From positions 1-27,979 of the forward strand of contig JAYOFM010000043.1 of the NCBI GenBank assembly GCA_038117225.1: a stretch of 27,979 bases of DNA, written 5' to 3'. Numbering within the stretch: position 1 is the first letter of the stretch; each line of letters starts with the position of its first letter. Below are positions 16,964 to 24,083 of the stretch, piece by piece. The stretch comes from JAYOFM01 sp038117225 (GTDB taxonomy: Bacteria; Pseudomonadota; Alphaproteobacteria; Rhodospirillales; Casp-alpha2). Both the position numbers and the translations under genes were made by a program. Under the pieces are notes generated by a model. That model saw nothing but the letters and a program-made list of their open reading frames with translations. It was not told the origin of the DNA and did no database searches.

Positions 16964-17350
16964 ATGTTCAAATCCCCCGAGGCGATCCACGAACGCCTGA
17001 AGACCGAGGGCGTGGTCGACACCCATTACCACGTCGGCCCGGAACTGGTGATCCGCCGCTACGACGTGAAGACGCTGGCCGATGTGGCGGCACCCTTCGG
17101 CGCCACCCTGGTTCTGAAAAACCATACCTACCCGACGACCCCCCTCGCGTCCCTGGCGCGGGCTCGCTTCGACGCTACCTTCTTCGGCGGCGTCGTGCTC
17201 AACAACTACGTCGGCGGCTTGAATCCGGCCGCCGTCGAGGGCGCCGTCTCGGGCAATCGCGCCCAGGTCGACGACAACGCCACCGACCCCTCGCCCATCG
17301 TCGTCTGGATGCCGACCGTGCACGCCGTCTCGCACATGGAAACCCACTGA
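16964..17350 (+). pseudogene. DUF6282-like amidohydrolase-fold gene, truncated by an insertion sequence
   Basis: The preserved 128 residues start normally (AGGAAG before the ATG). They carry a metal-binding-type GVVDTHYHVGPE (HxH at residues 21-23) and VLKNHTYP. FFGGVVLNNYVGGLNPAAVEG and VVWMPTVHAVSHMETH follow, which I recall as the DUF6282 pattern; full members are about twice this length. The TGA at 17348-17350 is the first three bases of the adjacent IS3-family end (TGAGCAGCCCCCA), so the stop was supplied by the element. The missing C-terminal half was removed together with the rest of the element. A short product may still be made but is not expected to be active. Confidence 0.85.
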
Positions 17351-17666
17351 GCAGCCCCCACGAAGTGCTCCAATCCCATTGTTAGTTCATGACCGGTTTT
17401 TCGTCCATCGTAACGATGGCTTCCGGTGCCGGCGGTCTGTATCCCAAGGCTGAATGCGGGCGCTTGGTGTTGTAGTGTCTCCTCCATTGTTCGATGATGA
17501 TCTGCGCTTCTTTGAGGGAGTAGAACACCTCGCCGTTGAGCAGTTCGTCGCGGAACCGACCATTGAAGCTTTCGCAGTATCCGTTCTCCCACGGTGATCC
17601 AGGTTCGATGAATGCGGTCTGAGCGCCGACAGCCTTGATCCAGTCCCGAACAGCTTGGGCGGCGAA
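17348..17666 (-). mobile_element. IS3-family insertion sequence remnant with the C-terminal end of orfB transposase
   Basis: On the minus strand from about 17666 to the stop at 17382-17384, the translation FAAQAVRDWIKAVGAQTAFIEPGSPWENGYCESFNGRFRDEL... (shown only in part) is the DDE-domain end of an IS3-family orfB. It includes the catalytic Glu of YCESFNGRF and the RPHSALGYRPPAPEA tail. The outer end at 17348 reads TGAGCAGCCCCCACGAAGTG, like the IS407 subgroup tips. The other end and the N-terminal two thirds of the transposase are gone. Homology to the transposase stops near GGCGGCGAA (17658-17666), where an ABC ATPase gene begins in its middle. The remnant cannot move by itself. Confidence 0.85.
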
Positions 17667-17999
17667 CGCCAACGGGTCTTGTTGGCGCGGGCGATTGCAC
17701 AGCGCCCGGCGGTGCTGGTGCTGGACGAACCGACGAACAACCTCGATCCGCGATACCAAATCGAAACCCTGCGCATCGTGCGCGATCTCGGCGTAACCGT
17801 AATCGCCGCGATGCATGACCTCAATCAGGCGGCGGCGTTCTGTGATCGCGTCGTGATGATGCGGGACGGCGCCATCATTGCTGAAGGCCCGCCGGACGAG
17901 ACCCTCACGGTTGCCGCCATCGAGAGTCTCTACGGCCTCTCGGTATTGGTCGACCGGCACCCACGTTCGGGGCGGCCACGGATAACGTTCGATGGCTAG
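17658..17999 (+). pseudogene. ABC transporter ATPase (FepC/BtuD type), 5' half deleted
   Basis: The surviving 113 or so codons start inside the signature motif (GGERQRVLLARAIAQRP). They continue with Walker B and D-loop VLVLDEPTNNLD, the H-loop region VTVIAAMHDLNQAAAFCDRV and the C-terminal MMRDGAIIAEGPPDETL. Walker A and the Q-loop are absent, so no ATP hydrolysis is expected. A TTG at 17655 could start translation but has no ribosome-binding site. The gene overlaps the binding-protein gene by 8 bp (17992-17999), as in intact iron-siderophore/cobalamin operons. The break coincides with the IS3 remnant, so the truncation follows from an IS-associated deletion. Confidence 0.9.
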
Positions 18000-18966
18000 G
18001 GGAACCGTGATCGTGGGCCGGCGCCTTCTTACAATATTGGTCTTCGCCATTGTCGCTACCGGGCCGGCGCGCGCGGAGCCGGTGACCGTCGAAAACTGCG
18101 GCCGGTCGGTAACGTTCGAACGCCCGCCCGAACGCGCTGTCAGCCAGGACATGAACATCAGCGAAATCATGTTCGCGCTCGACCTGCGTTCCCGCATGGT
18201 CGGCGTTACCGGCATCACCGGCTGGTACAAGATGACCAGCGCCTTTCGCCAGGCCATGGGGTCGCTGCCCGAACTGGCGAGCAAGAACCCGAGTGTCGAG
18301 ACTTTGGTCGCCGCCGGCGCCGATTTCTATTTCGCCGGATGGTATTACGGCATGCAGCCGGGTGGCGCGGTGACGCCTGAATCGCTGGCCACGTTCGGCA
18401 TCGCCACCTACGTGCTCAGTGAATCCTGCGCTCATGTTGGCGAAAATGCGCCGACCGCGACGATGGACCTGCTTTACGACGACGTTCTCAACATCGGTCG
18501 AATTTTCGGCCGCGCCGATCGAGCGGCCGCGCTCGTCCGCTCCTATCGGACGCGGGTTGATCGGGTGCGCGACATAATCGCCGGAAATCGGCCACCGAGG
18601 GTATTCGTTCTCGATAGTGGCGAAGAAAAGCCCTTCACCGCCGGACGCGCAGCGATGCCGACGGCGATCATCGCCGCCGCCGGCGGTCACAACGTCCTCG
18701 GTGATGTCGCCATGAGCTGGGGCCGCATCGGCTGGGAAGCGGTGATCGCCCGCGACCCGGAAGTCGTCATTATCGTCGGCTATCAGGATGACAGCTGGCG
18801 CGACCGTTGGGAATTCTTCCGCAATCACCCGGCACTCAGCGGAATTACCGCCGCGCGGCGGAACCGTTTCGTCGTTCTCGGATATACGGAACTGACTCCC
18901 GGCCCGAACAACATTCCGGCAATCGAAAAACTGGCCCGCGCCCTCCATCCGGAGCGTTTCCCGTGA
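17992..18966 (+). CDS. Periplasmic binding protein of an iron-siderophore/cobalamin-type ABC transporter
   Basis: The 324-residue product begins with a Sec signal peptide (MARGTV... hydrophobic ILVFAIVATG, cleavage after ARA at residue 28). It then shows the FecB/BtuF fold: VTVENCGRSVTFERPPERAVS, NISEIMFALDLRSRMVGVTG, NPSVETLVAAGADFYF and ARDPEVVIIVGYQDD. Two alpha/beta lobes joined by a long helix are implied. It should deliver a siderophore, haem or cobalamin-like ligand to the permease encoded next; the ligand is not readable. Its ATPase partner is truncated upstream, so the transporter may be dead unless another ATPase serves it. It overlaps the ATPase by 8 bp and the permease by 4 bp. 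Confidence 0.92.
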   Translation: MARGTVIVGRRLLTILVFAIVATGPARAEPVTVENCGRSVTFERPPERAVSQDMNISEIMFALDLRSRMVGVTGITGWYKMTSAFRQAMGSLPELASKNPSVETLVAAGADFYFAGWYYGMQPGGAVTPESLATFGIATYVLSESCAHVGENAPTATMDLLYDDVLNIGRIFGRADRAAALVRSYRTRVDRVRDIIAGNRPPRVFVLDSGEEKPFTAGRAAMPTAIIAAAGGHNVLGDVAMSWGRIGWEAVIARDPEVVIIVGYQDDSWRDRWEFFRNHPALSGITAARRNRFVVLGYTELTPGPNNIPAIEKLARALHPERFP

Positions 18967-20003
18967 ACATGGGCTTGGGCGACCGACGCACCGTGCCCTT
19001 GCCCGTGTTGATGGTGATCTTGCTGGCGGTGCTGGTGGTTTCCATGGCCGTTTCGGTGGGCGTTGGGGCGACGTCCGTGCCGCTCGATCACGTCGCGGAT
19101 ATCGTCTGGCAGCACCTGGGCTGGGGACCGCTGAACTCGGCAGCGACGGCCGCGGAGGAGCGCATCGTGTGGCACATCCGCCTGCCGCGGACAATTCTGG
19201 CCGTTGTCGTCGGCGCCGGCCTGGCACTGGTTGGCGCGGCATTGCAAGCCGTGACGCGCAATCCGTTGGCCGACCCCTACCTGTTCGGCGTGTCATCGGG
19301 GGCCGCGTTCGGCGCCGTCGCGGTGATCGTCCACGTTGGCGCCGTGTTGGGGGCGGCTACATTACCACTCGCCGCCTTCGCCGGCGCCATGGTGGCCATG
19401 TTGTTGGTCGTCGGCGTCGCCGGGCGGCAGGCCCGCGTGACCTCGGAGAGGCTTATCCTTTCCGGGGTGGCGGTGTCATTCCTCTTTTTTGCCGCCACTA
19501 ATTTTCTGATCTTCTGGGGTGATCAGCGGGCGGCACATTCGGTGGTGTTCTGGAGCCTCGGCGGCCTTGGTGGCGCGCGGTGGGAGCGGATTGGCATCCC
19601 CATCGCCGTGGTCGCTGCCGGTTGGGCCGCAATGCAGGTCACGGCTCGTCACCTCAACGCCCTGGCCGCTGGCGACGAGACCGCCGTTGGCCTCGGTGTC
19701 TCGGTCGATCGCATGCGTCTCGCGATATTCATGCTGGCAGCCTTGGTGACGGGGGTGCTGGTCGCCGTCAGCGGCGCCATCGGATTCGTCGGCCTGATGA
19801 TTCCGCACGTGGCCCGCATGGCGGTGGGCGGGGACTATCGTCGCGTACTACCGCTGTCCGCCCTTATCGGGGCCGTATTTCTGGTGTCGGTCGATGTCGC
19901 CTCGCGGGTCTTGTTGGCGCCGCAGGAATTGCCCGTGGGCATGCTGACGGCGGCGATTGGTGGTGGGTTCTTCATCTGGCTGATCCGGCGAGCGAAACCA
20001 TGA
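18963..20003 (+). CDS. ABC transporter permease, FecCD/BtuC family
   Basis: The 346-residue inner-membrane protein has roughly nine or ten hydrophobic segments. It carries family motifs RLPRTILAVVVGAGLALVGAALQAVTRNPLADP (the N-terminal FecCD signature), LFGVSSGAAFGAV and SGAIGFVGLMIPHVARM near the coupling region. The GTG at 18963 was chosen: GGAG lies 8 bp upstream and it overlaps the binding-protein stop as GTGA; an ATG at 18969 is the alternative. It forms the translocation pathway for the ligand of the upstream binding protein. Its stop overlaps the next start (ATGA at 20000), so the operon is tightly coupled. Confidence 0.93.
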   Translation: MNMGLGDRRTVPLPVLMVILLAVLVVSMAVSVGVGATSVPLDHVADIVWQHLGWGPLNSAATAAEERIVWHIRLPRTILAVVVGAGLALVGAALQAVTRNPLADPYLFGVSSGAAFGAVAVIVHVGAVLGAATLPLAAFAGAMVAMLLVVGVAGRQARVTSERLILSGVAVSFLFFAATNFLIFWGDQRAAHSVVFWSLGGLGGARWERIGIPIAVVAAGWAAMQVTARHLNALAAGDETAVGLGVSVDRMRLAIFMLAALVTGVLVAVSGAIGFVGLMIPHVARMAVGGDYRRVLPLSALIGAVFLVSVDVASRVLLAPQELPVGMLTAAIGGGFFIWLIRRAKP

Positions 20004-21115
20004 GGGGAGGACGCGACGAGACCCTAATACCGCTGTCGGCATCGGCAGAATTACCGTCGAGCGCGCATCCGCCGATTTTCGCCGCCGCGGGATTTGTTTC
20101 GATCGGCGTGCATGTCGCCATTGCCGCCGTCTTGCTGACCCATGGTCCAGCGGTGGTGGATACGGGAATCGCTATTCCTGTCGAATTCGTCATCGAAGAC
20201 TCGGAGATGCCCTTGGATACGAAGGGCGCGGCCGAGAAACCTGCCACGGCGGGCAATAACATCACAATCCCGGACAGGCGCGAAACCGATGTCAGTCAAA
20301 TCGACGAAGCAGTCAAGACAAACGCACCCGTGACGGCGACCGCGCCCATAGAGCAACAAATGCTGGAGGTCGGGTTGGCTGAACCCGCAAGAACCGTTGA
20401 ACCCGCAGTTGACGTCCGACCAGATAGCCCCACTGCCGAGGCGACGGAAAATCGACCGGCACCCGCGCCATCGACGGCCGTCATCGAGGCGCGACGGGAG
20501 GCAGATGCCGCAATGATGCCGGTGATCGAGGAATCGCAAGACATTGGGCTTGAGGTCGCCAAGGCGGAGGATACTCAGAAACGACGGCCAGTTCTGATGT
20601 CCGTGCTGCCGCGCCGCCGTCCTACGCCGCCGGCGACGTTGACGCGCATGCCCATTGTCGCAAAAACGCGATCACGGTCGAATATCGAGGACCCTTTGAC
20701 GGATCGGCTTGTCCCCGCCGCCACCGCCACCGTTAGTGTTATGTCTGATGTTCATCCCGTCGCTGACCAGGGCGGAGAGATCACAACCATGGAGCGGGAG
20801 ACGGCATCAATATCGACCACTCATCGGGCGGTTTCCGTCGGTTTTACGGCGGCAGCGGCCGGCGCAAACCCGAGGCCGCGTTATCCGGCGGCGGCGCTCG
20901 CGCGTGGAATTGAAGGGCGGGTTCTCCTATCGGTTGAGGTGCGGGCGGATGGTGGCGTGGGAATCGTCAACGTGGTTCAATCGAGCGGTCACCGTCTGCT
21001 CGATGCGGCGGCGGTTCGCGCGGTCAGCCGATGGCGGTTCCGCCCCGCGACCCGGCTAGGCATCGCGATCGCCGACCGGGTATCAATACCCATCGTATTT
21101 CGCCTCGGAGACTGA
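20000..21115 (+). CDS. tonB: TonB-type energy-transducing protein
   Basis: The 371-residue product has one membrane anchor near residues 24-48 (FAAAGFVSIGVHVAIAAVLL). A long Pro/Ala/Glu-rich periplasmic linker with a basic PRRRPTPPATL patch follows, then a C-terminal TonB domain (NPRPRYPAAALARGIEGRVLLSVEVRADGG, LLDAAAVRAVSRWRFRPA). TonB couples proton-motive force to outer-membrane receptors. Its place directly after an ABC uptake gene set points to a dedicated uptake system. The TonB-dependent receptor usually found in such loci is not in the window and may have been lost with the 5' deletion. ATGA overlap with the permease favours coupled translation. Confidence 0.9.
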   Translation: MRGGRDETLIPLSASAELPSSAHPPIFAAAGFVSIGVHVAIAAVLLTHGPAVVDTGIAIPVEFVIEDSEMPLDTKGAAEKPATAGNNITIPDRRETDVSQIDEAVKTNAPVTATAPIEQQMLEVGLAEPARTVEPAVDVRPDSPTAEATENRPAPAPSTAVIEARREADAAMMPVIEESQDIGLEVAKAEDTQKRRPVLMSVLPRRRPTPPATLTRMPIVAKTRSRSNIEDPLTDRLVPAATATVSVMSDVHPVADQGGEITTMERETASISTTHRAVSVGFTAAAAGANPRPRYPAAALARGIEGRVLLSVEVRADGGVGIVNVVQSSGHRLLDAAAVRAVSRWRFRPATRLGIAIADRVSIPIVFRLGD

Positions 21116-21309
21116 TCGCGGTGCGTCTGCTCGTTTGTTCGACATGTCCGGTCCGGATCAATTCGAGACGACGCGATCTCCTTGAATGAATGATCGCTAA
21201 CCGGGCAGCGACGGAGGTCATTTGAACCCGACCCGCGACCGCCTCTATATCCCACACTCGTCTTAGAACTAACGTTGAAATCATTTCCCCAACCCCTTGC
21301 AATTTCATC

Positions 21310-21342
21310 TTGACTCACCAGAAATATGTTCTATATTTGTTC
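21310..21342 (+). promoter_or_regulatory. Promoter with an alphaproteobacterial LexA (SOS) box
   Basis: TTGACT (21310-21315), a 16-bp spacer and TATATT (21332-21337) form a good sigma-70-type promoter. The LexA site GTTCTATATTTGTTC (21328-21342) fits the alphaproteobacterial GTTC-N7-GTTC consensus exactly and overlaps the -10 box, so LexA binding would block initiation. It lies 24 bp upstream of the terminase-like gene and 12 bp upstream of that gene's AGGAGG ribosome-binding site. Function is inferred from consensus and position. Confidence 0.78.
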
Positions 21343-21365
21343 CTTTCATTATAGGAGGGTTCATC

Positions 21366-21959
21366 GTGAGCGAGTTATCACACCGTACCGCCGGATTTGC
21401 CGCGCCGTCGCCGGGCGGGGCGTCGCCGTTCGGCCTGGCACGGATGGAAGGCGGCGGGAACGTTGAGGCCGGTGGCGGGGTCGATGACGAATTCGAGGCC
21501 GATGCCGAGGTCGATGGTGAAATCCATGGTGATATCGATGATGATGACGATACCGGGGACATCGGCGCCGGCCGCCGGCTATCGCCGCGCCAGGAGTTGT
21601 TCTGTCGCGCCTTTGCCGCCACCAGCAACGGCGCCCTGGCGGCGCGGGAAGCCGGCTATGCCGAGGCCGGGATACGCCAACAGGCCTACCGGCTGTTGCG
21701 CCGGCCGGCGGTGCGTCTGCGGCTGCGCGATCTGCAACAGGAGGTCGCCGAGGATTTCTGCCGCGACACCGAGGCGCTGTTGGCGAAGCTAGAAAGCATC
21801 TATCGCAAGGCGCTGGAAAACCATCACTTCCACGCGGCGGCGCGGGCGGTGGAAATCCAGAGCCGGCTGGCCGGACGGCTGGCCAGCGGCTGGCGCGCGG
21901 CGGCCAGGGACGTCACCGCGGCCGGTAATGGCGCCGGGCAAAATGATGACATTTGCTGA
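21366..21959 (+). CDS. Orphan phage-terminase-small-subunit-like protein
   Basis: The 197-residue product has an unusual acidic N-terminus (residues 39-67, rich in Asp/Glu/Gly). A Terminase_2-type DNA-binding region follows (LSPRQELFCRAFAATSNGALAAREAGY, then IRQQAYRLLRRPAVRLRLRDLQQE, 73-125). A helical segment EALLAKLESIYRKALENHHFHAAARAVEIQSRLAG (137-170) comes next. In phages such proteins bind pac/cos repeats and recruit the packaging motor; no large subunit or capsid gene is present here. The start is GTG 21366, with AGGAGG 7 bp upstream; the same frame extends upstream without a ribosome-binding site. A LexA-box promoter precedes it and its 3' end merges into tandem 10-bp repeats. It may be a prophage relic or a domesticated DNA-binding factor. 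Confidence 0.82.
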   Translation: MSELSHRTAGFAAPSPGGASPFGLARMEGGGNVEAGGGVDDEFEADAEVDGEIHGDIDDDDDTGDIGAGRRLSPRQELFCRAFAATSNGALAAREAGYAEAGIRQQAYRLLRRPAVRLRLRDLQQEVAEDFCRDTEALLAKLESIYRKALENHHFHAAARAVEIQSRLAGRLASGWRAAARDVTAAGNGAGQNDDIC

Positions 21960-22028
21960 CATTTGCTGACATTTTCGGGGCCGTTTCGATGTGTTTTGAA
22001 TGTTTTCAAGGGCTTAACCTGTTTACAT
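21941..22028 (+). repeat. Left copy of a 10-bp tandem repeat element with CCTGTTTACAT box
   Basis: Three head-to-tail 10-bp units (AAATGATGAC, ATTTGCTGAC, ATTTGCTGAC; 21941-21970) are followed by ATTTT. The sequence CCTGTTTACAT comes at 22018-22028. The terminase-like gene ends inside the units (TGA 21957-21959). An inverted homologue with identical spacing lies at 27888-27979. The distance from the last base of the stop to CCTG is 59 bp in both copies. Confidence 0.85.
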
Positions 22029-22161
22029 CTTGAATATAACGGCCATGAACGGCCTCGCGCCGGCTTTTAACCGGGTTGTTTTGGCTTTAAGTTGCCTGCA
22101 TTCTCGGCACCCGGAGTCGGCCGCCATCGCGCCCTCAAGCGCCTACCCATCAGGAGGCTTC

Positions 22162-22941
22162 ATGCCGTTCGACAAGATCGCCATCGTCGCCGCGCCCGCC
22201 GCCCTCGGTCACGCCGAGGCGGAAGCCGCGCGGCAACGGCTAGTGGCGCGGTATGGCGAGGTGCCGCCGGTCGACGCCGACGTGGTCGTGGCGCTCGGCG
22301 GCGACGGCTTCATGCTGCACATGCTGCATGACGTGATGGACCGGGGCACGCCGATCTTCGGCATGAACCGGGGCTCGATCGGATTTCTCATGAATGACTA
22401 CCGCGAGGACGCCCTGGTCGAACGGCTGGCGGCGGCGCAGGCGATCCACCTGCACCCGCTGCGCATGCGGGTGGAATGCACCAGCGGCGAGATGCACGAG
22501 GCGCTGGCCATCAACGAGGTCTCGCTGCTGCGCTCGACCCGCCAGGCGGCGAAGCTGCGCATCAGCGTCGACGACGTGGTGCGGCTGGAGGAAATGATCT
22601 GTGACGGGGCGCTGGTGGCGACACCGGCCGGCTCCACCGCCTACAACCTGTCCGCCGCCGGGCCGATCGTGCCGCTGGGCGGCGAAGTGCTGGCGCTGAC
22701 GCCGATCAGTGCCTTCCGGCCCAGGCGCTGGCGTGGGGCGCTGTTGCCGGCGCGGGCGCGCATCACCTTCGATGTCCTGGATGCCGAGGACCGCGCCGTC
22801 AGCGCCACCGCCGACTTCAACGAGGTGCGCGACGTGCGCCGGGTCAGCGTCGCCGAGGACCGCTCGGTGGCGCCGACCATCTTGTTCGACCCGGAACACA
22901 ATCTCGAGGAGCGGGTGCTCAAGGAACAGTTCGCGCCGTGA
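22162..22941 (+). CDS. nadK: NAD kinase
   Basis: The 259-residue enzyme phosphorylates NAD to NADP with ATP (or polyphosphate) in the cytoplasm. Family motifs are all present: VVALGGDGFMLHMLHDV with the essential GGDG, FGMNRGSIGFLMN, NEVSLLR, and CDGALVATPAGSTAYNLSAAGPI. The ATG at 22162 has AGGAGG 5 bp before it; an earlier in-frame ATG at 22030 would overlap the repeat element and lacks a site. The stop overlaps the next start (GTGA), so it forms an operon with the AbrB-type gene. Length and sequence are complete. Confidence 0.96.
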   Translation: MPFDKIAIVAAPAALGHAEAEAARQRLVARYGEVPPVDADVVVALGGDGFMLHMLHDVMDRGTPIFGMNRGSIGFLMNDYREDALVERLAAAQAIHLHPLRMRVECTSGEMHEALAINEVSLLRSTRQAAKLRISVDDVVRLEEMICDGALVATPAGSTAYNLSAAGPIVPLGGEVLALTPISAFRPRRWRGALLPARARITFDVLDAEDRAVSATADFNEVRDVRRVSVAEDRSVAPTILFDPEHNLEERVLKEQFAP

Positions 22942-24083
22942 CCGGACGCGACGAGGAGACGCAACTCGACGGCGCGCCGGCGGGTCCCATCGGCGACGCC
23001 GCGCCGCGGCGGACGCGCGGCCAGATCGCCCTTTGGACGGTGATTACACTGGCGCTCGGCGCCGGCGGCGGCTGGCTGTTCGAGCTCTGGCGCATGCCGC
23101 TGGCGTGGATGATCGGCTCCATGGCGCTGACCACCGTGGTCTCGCTCGCCGGTGTGCGGCTGCATTCGTCGACAAGCTTGCGCCCGGTGATGATCGCGGT
23201 GCTCGGCGTCATGCTCGGCAGCGCCTTCACCCAGGACACCCTGAGCAACGCCGGCGCCTGGGTCTGGAGTCTGGCGGCGATGATCTGTTTCATCTTCGTC
23301 ATCGCCGGCGGCCTGGCGACGATGTTCCACCGCATGGGCTGGTCGCCGGTGACATCATATTTCGCCGCCATGCCGGGCGGTTTCGGTGTCATGGTATTGC
23401 TGGCCGAGGATTTTGGCGGCGACATCCGCCGCATCTCGCTGGTGCACGCCATCCGCATCATGCTGACGGTGATGATCATTCCGTTGTGTTTCCGCTTTTT
23501 CGAGGGCTACGCGCCGCCCGACATCAGCGCCATGGGCAGCCTGGCCAACACCGGGCCGCGCGATCTCGGCATCCTGCTCGCCTGCGCCATCGGCGGGCTG
23601 TTCATCGGCAAGCTGTTGCGGCTGCCCAACGCGGCGCTGCTCGGGCCGGTGTTGCTGAGCGCCATCGTCCATGTCAGCGGCCTGACCGAGGCGCGGCCGC
23701 CGGGCGAGGTGCTGGCCGTCGCCCAGGTGGTCATCGGCGTCAGCATCGGCTGTCGCTTCGTCGGCATTTCGCTGCGTGAGGTGTTCGACGTGATGCTGAT
23801 CGCCGTCGGCTCGACGCTGGTGATGATCGTCGTGGCGGCCGGGTTCGCGCTGGCGTTGGAGCCGGTGGTCGGTGTGTCGTTCGGCGCCCTGTGGCTGGCC
23901 TACGCGCCGGGCGGGCTGGCGGAAATGGCGTTGGTCAGCCTCGCCATGGGCATCGACGTCGCCTTCGTCTCGACCCATCACATGGTGCGGGTGCTGTTCA
24001 TGGTGACGGTGGCGGCGGTGCTGTTCCGCTGGCTCGACCGGCGCTTCGGCCTTATGGAGCAACCGCGGGCGAAGAGCAACTAG
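22938..24083 (+). CDS. AbrB-family membrane protein (putative ammonia monooxygenase / transporter-like)
   Basis: The 381-residue product starts at GTG 22938. After a short polar stretch it has about ten membrane helices arranged as two related halves. The first, GGGWLFELWRMPLAWMIGSMALT, is echoed by the later LGILLACAIGGLFIGKLLRLPNAALLGPVLLSA; APGGLAEMALVSLAMGIDVAFVSTHHMVRV follows. This is the AbrB duplication family (not the DNA-binding AbrB), often annotated as putative ammonia monooxygenase on weak grounds; a transport role is plausible but unproven. It is translationally coupled to nadK. Its stop codon shares the palindrome CTAG (24080-24083) with the convergent pyrD stop. Confidence 0.85.
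   Translation: MTGRDEETQLDGAPAGPIGDAAPRRTRGQIALWTVITLALGAGGGWLFELWRMPLAWMIGSMALTTVVSLAGVRLHSSTSLRPVMIAVLGVMLGSAFTQDTLSNAGAWVWSLAAMICFIFVIAGGLATMFHRMGWSPVTSYFAAMPGGFGVMVLLAEDFGGDIRRISLVHAIRIMLTVMIIPLCFRFFEGYAPPDISAMGSLANTGPRDLGILLACAIGGLFIGKLLRLPNAALLGPVLLSAIVHVSGLTEARPPGEVLAVAQVVIGVSIGCRFVGISLREVFDVMLIAVGSTLVMIVVAAGFALALEPVVGVSFGALWLAYAPGGLAEMALVSLAMGIDVAFVSTHHMVRVLFMVTVAAVLFRWLDRRFGLMEQPRAKSN

Noticed and set aside
17382..18284. Long minus-strand frame (300 codons) across the IS remnant
   Set aside because: Only the part up to about 17666 is transposase. The rest is antisense to the ATPase and binding-protein genes, so it is an accidental fusion frame.
19230..19250. Sigma-54-like TTGGCGCGGCATTGCA
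   Set aside because: The spacing between the GG and GC elements is one base short, and it lies inside the permease coding region.
17905..19296. Minus-strand frame of 463 codons
   Set aside because: It is antisense to the binding-protein and permease genes, whose motifs and overlaps are clear.
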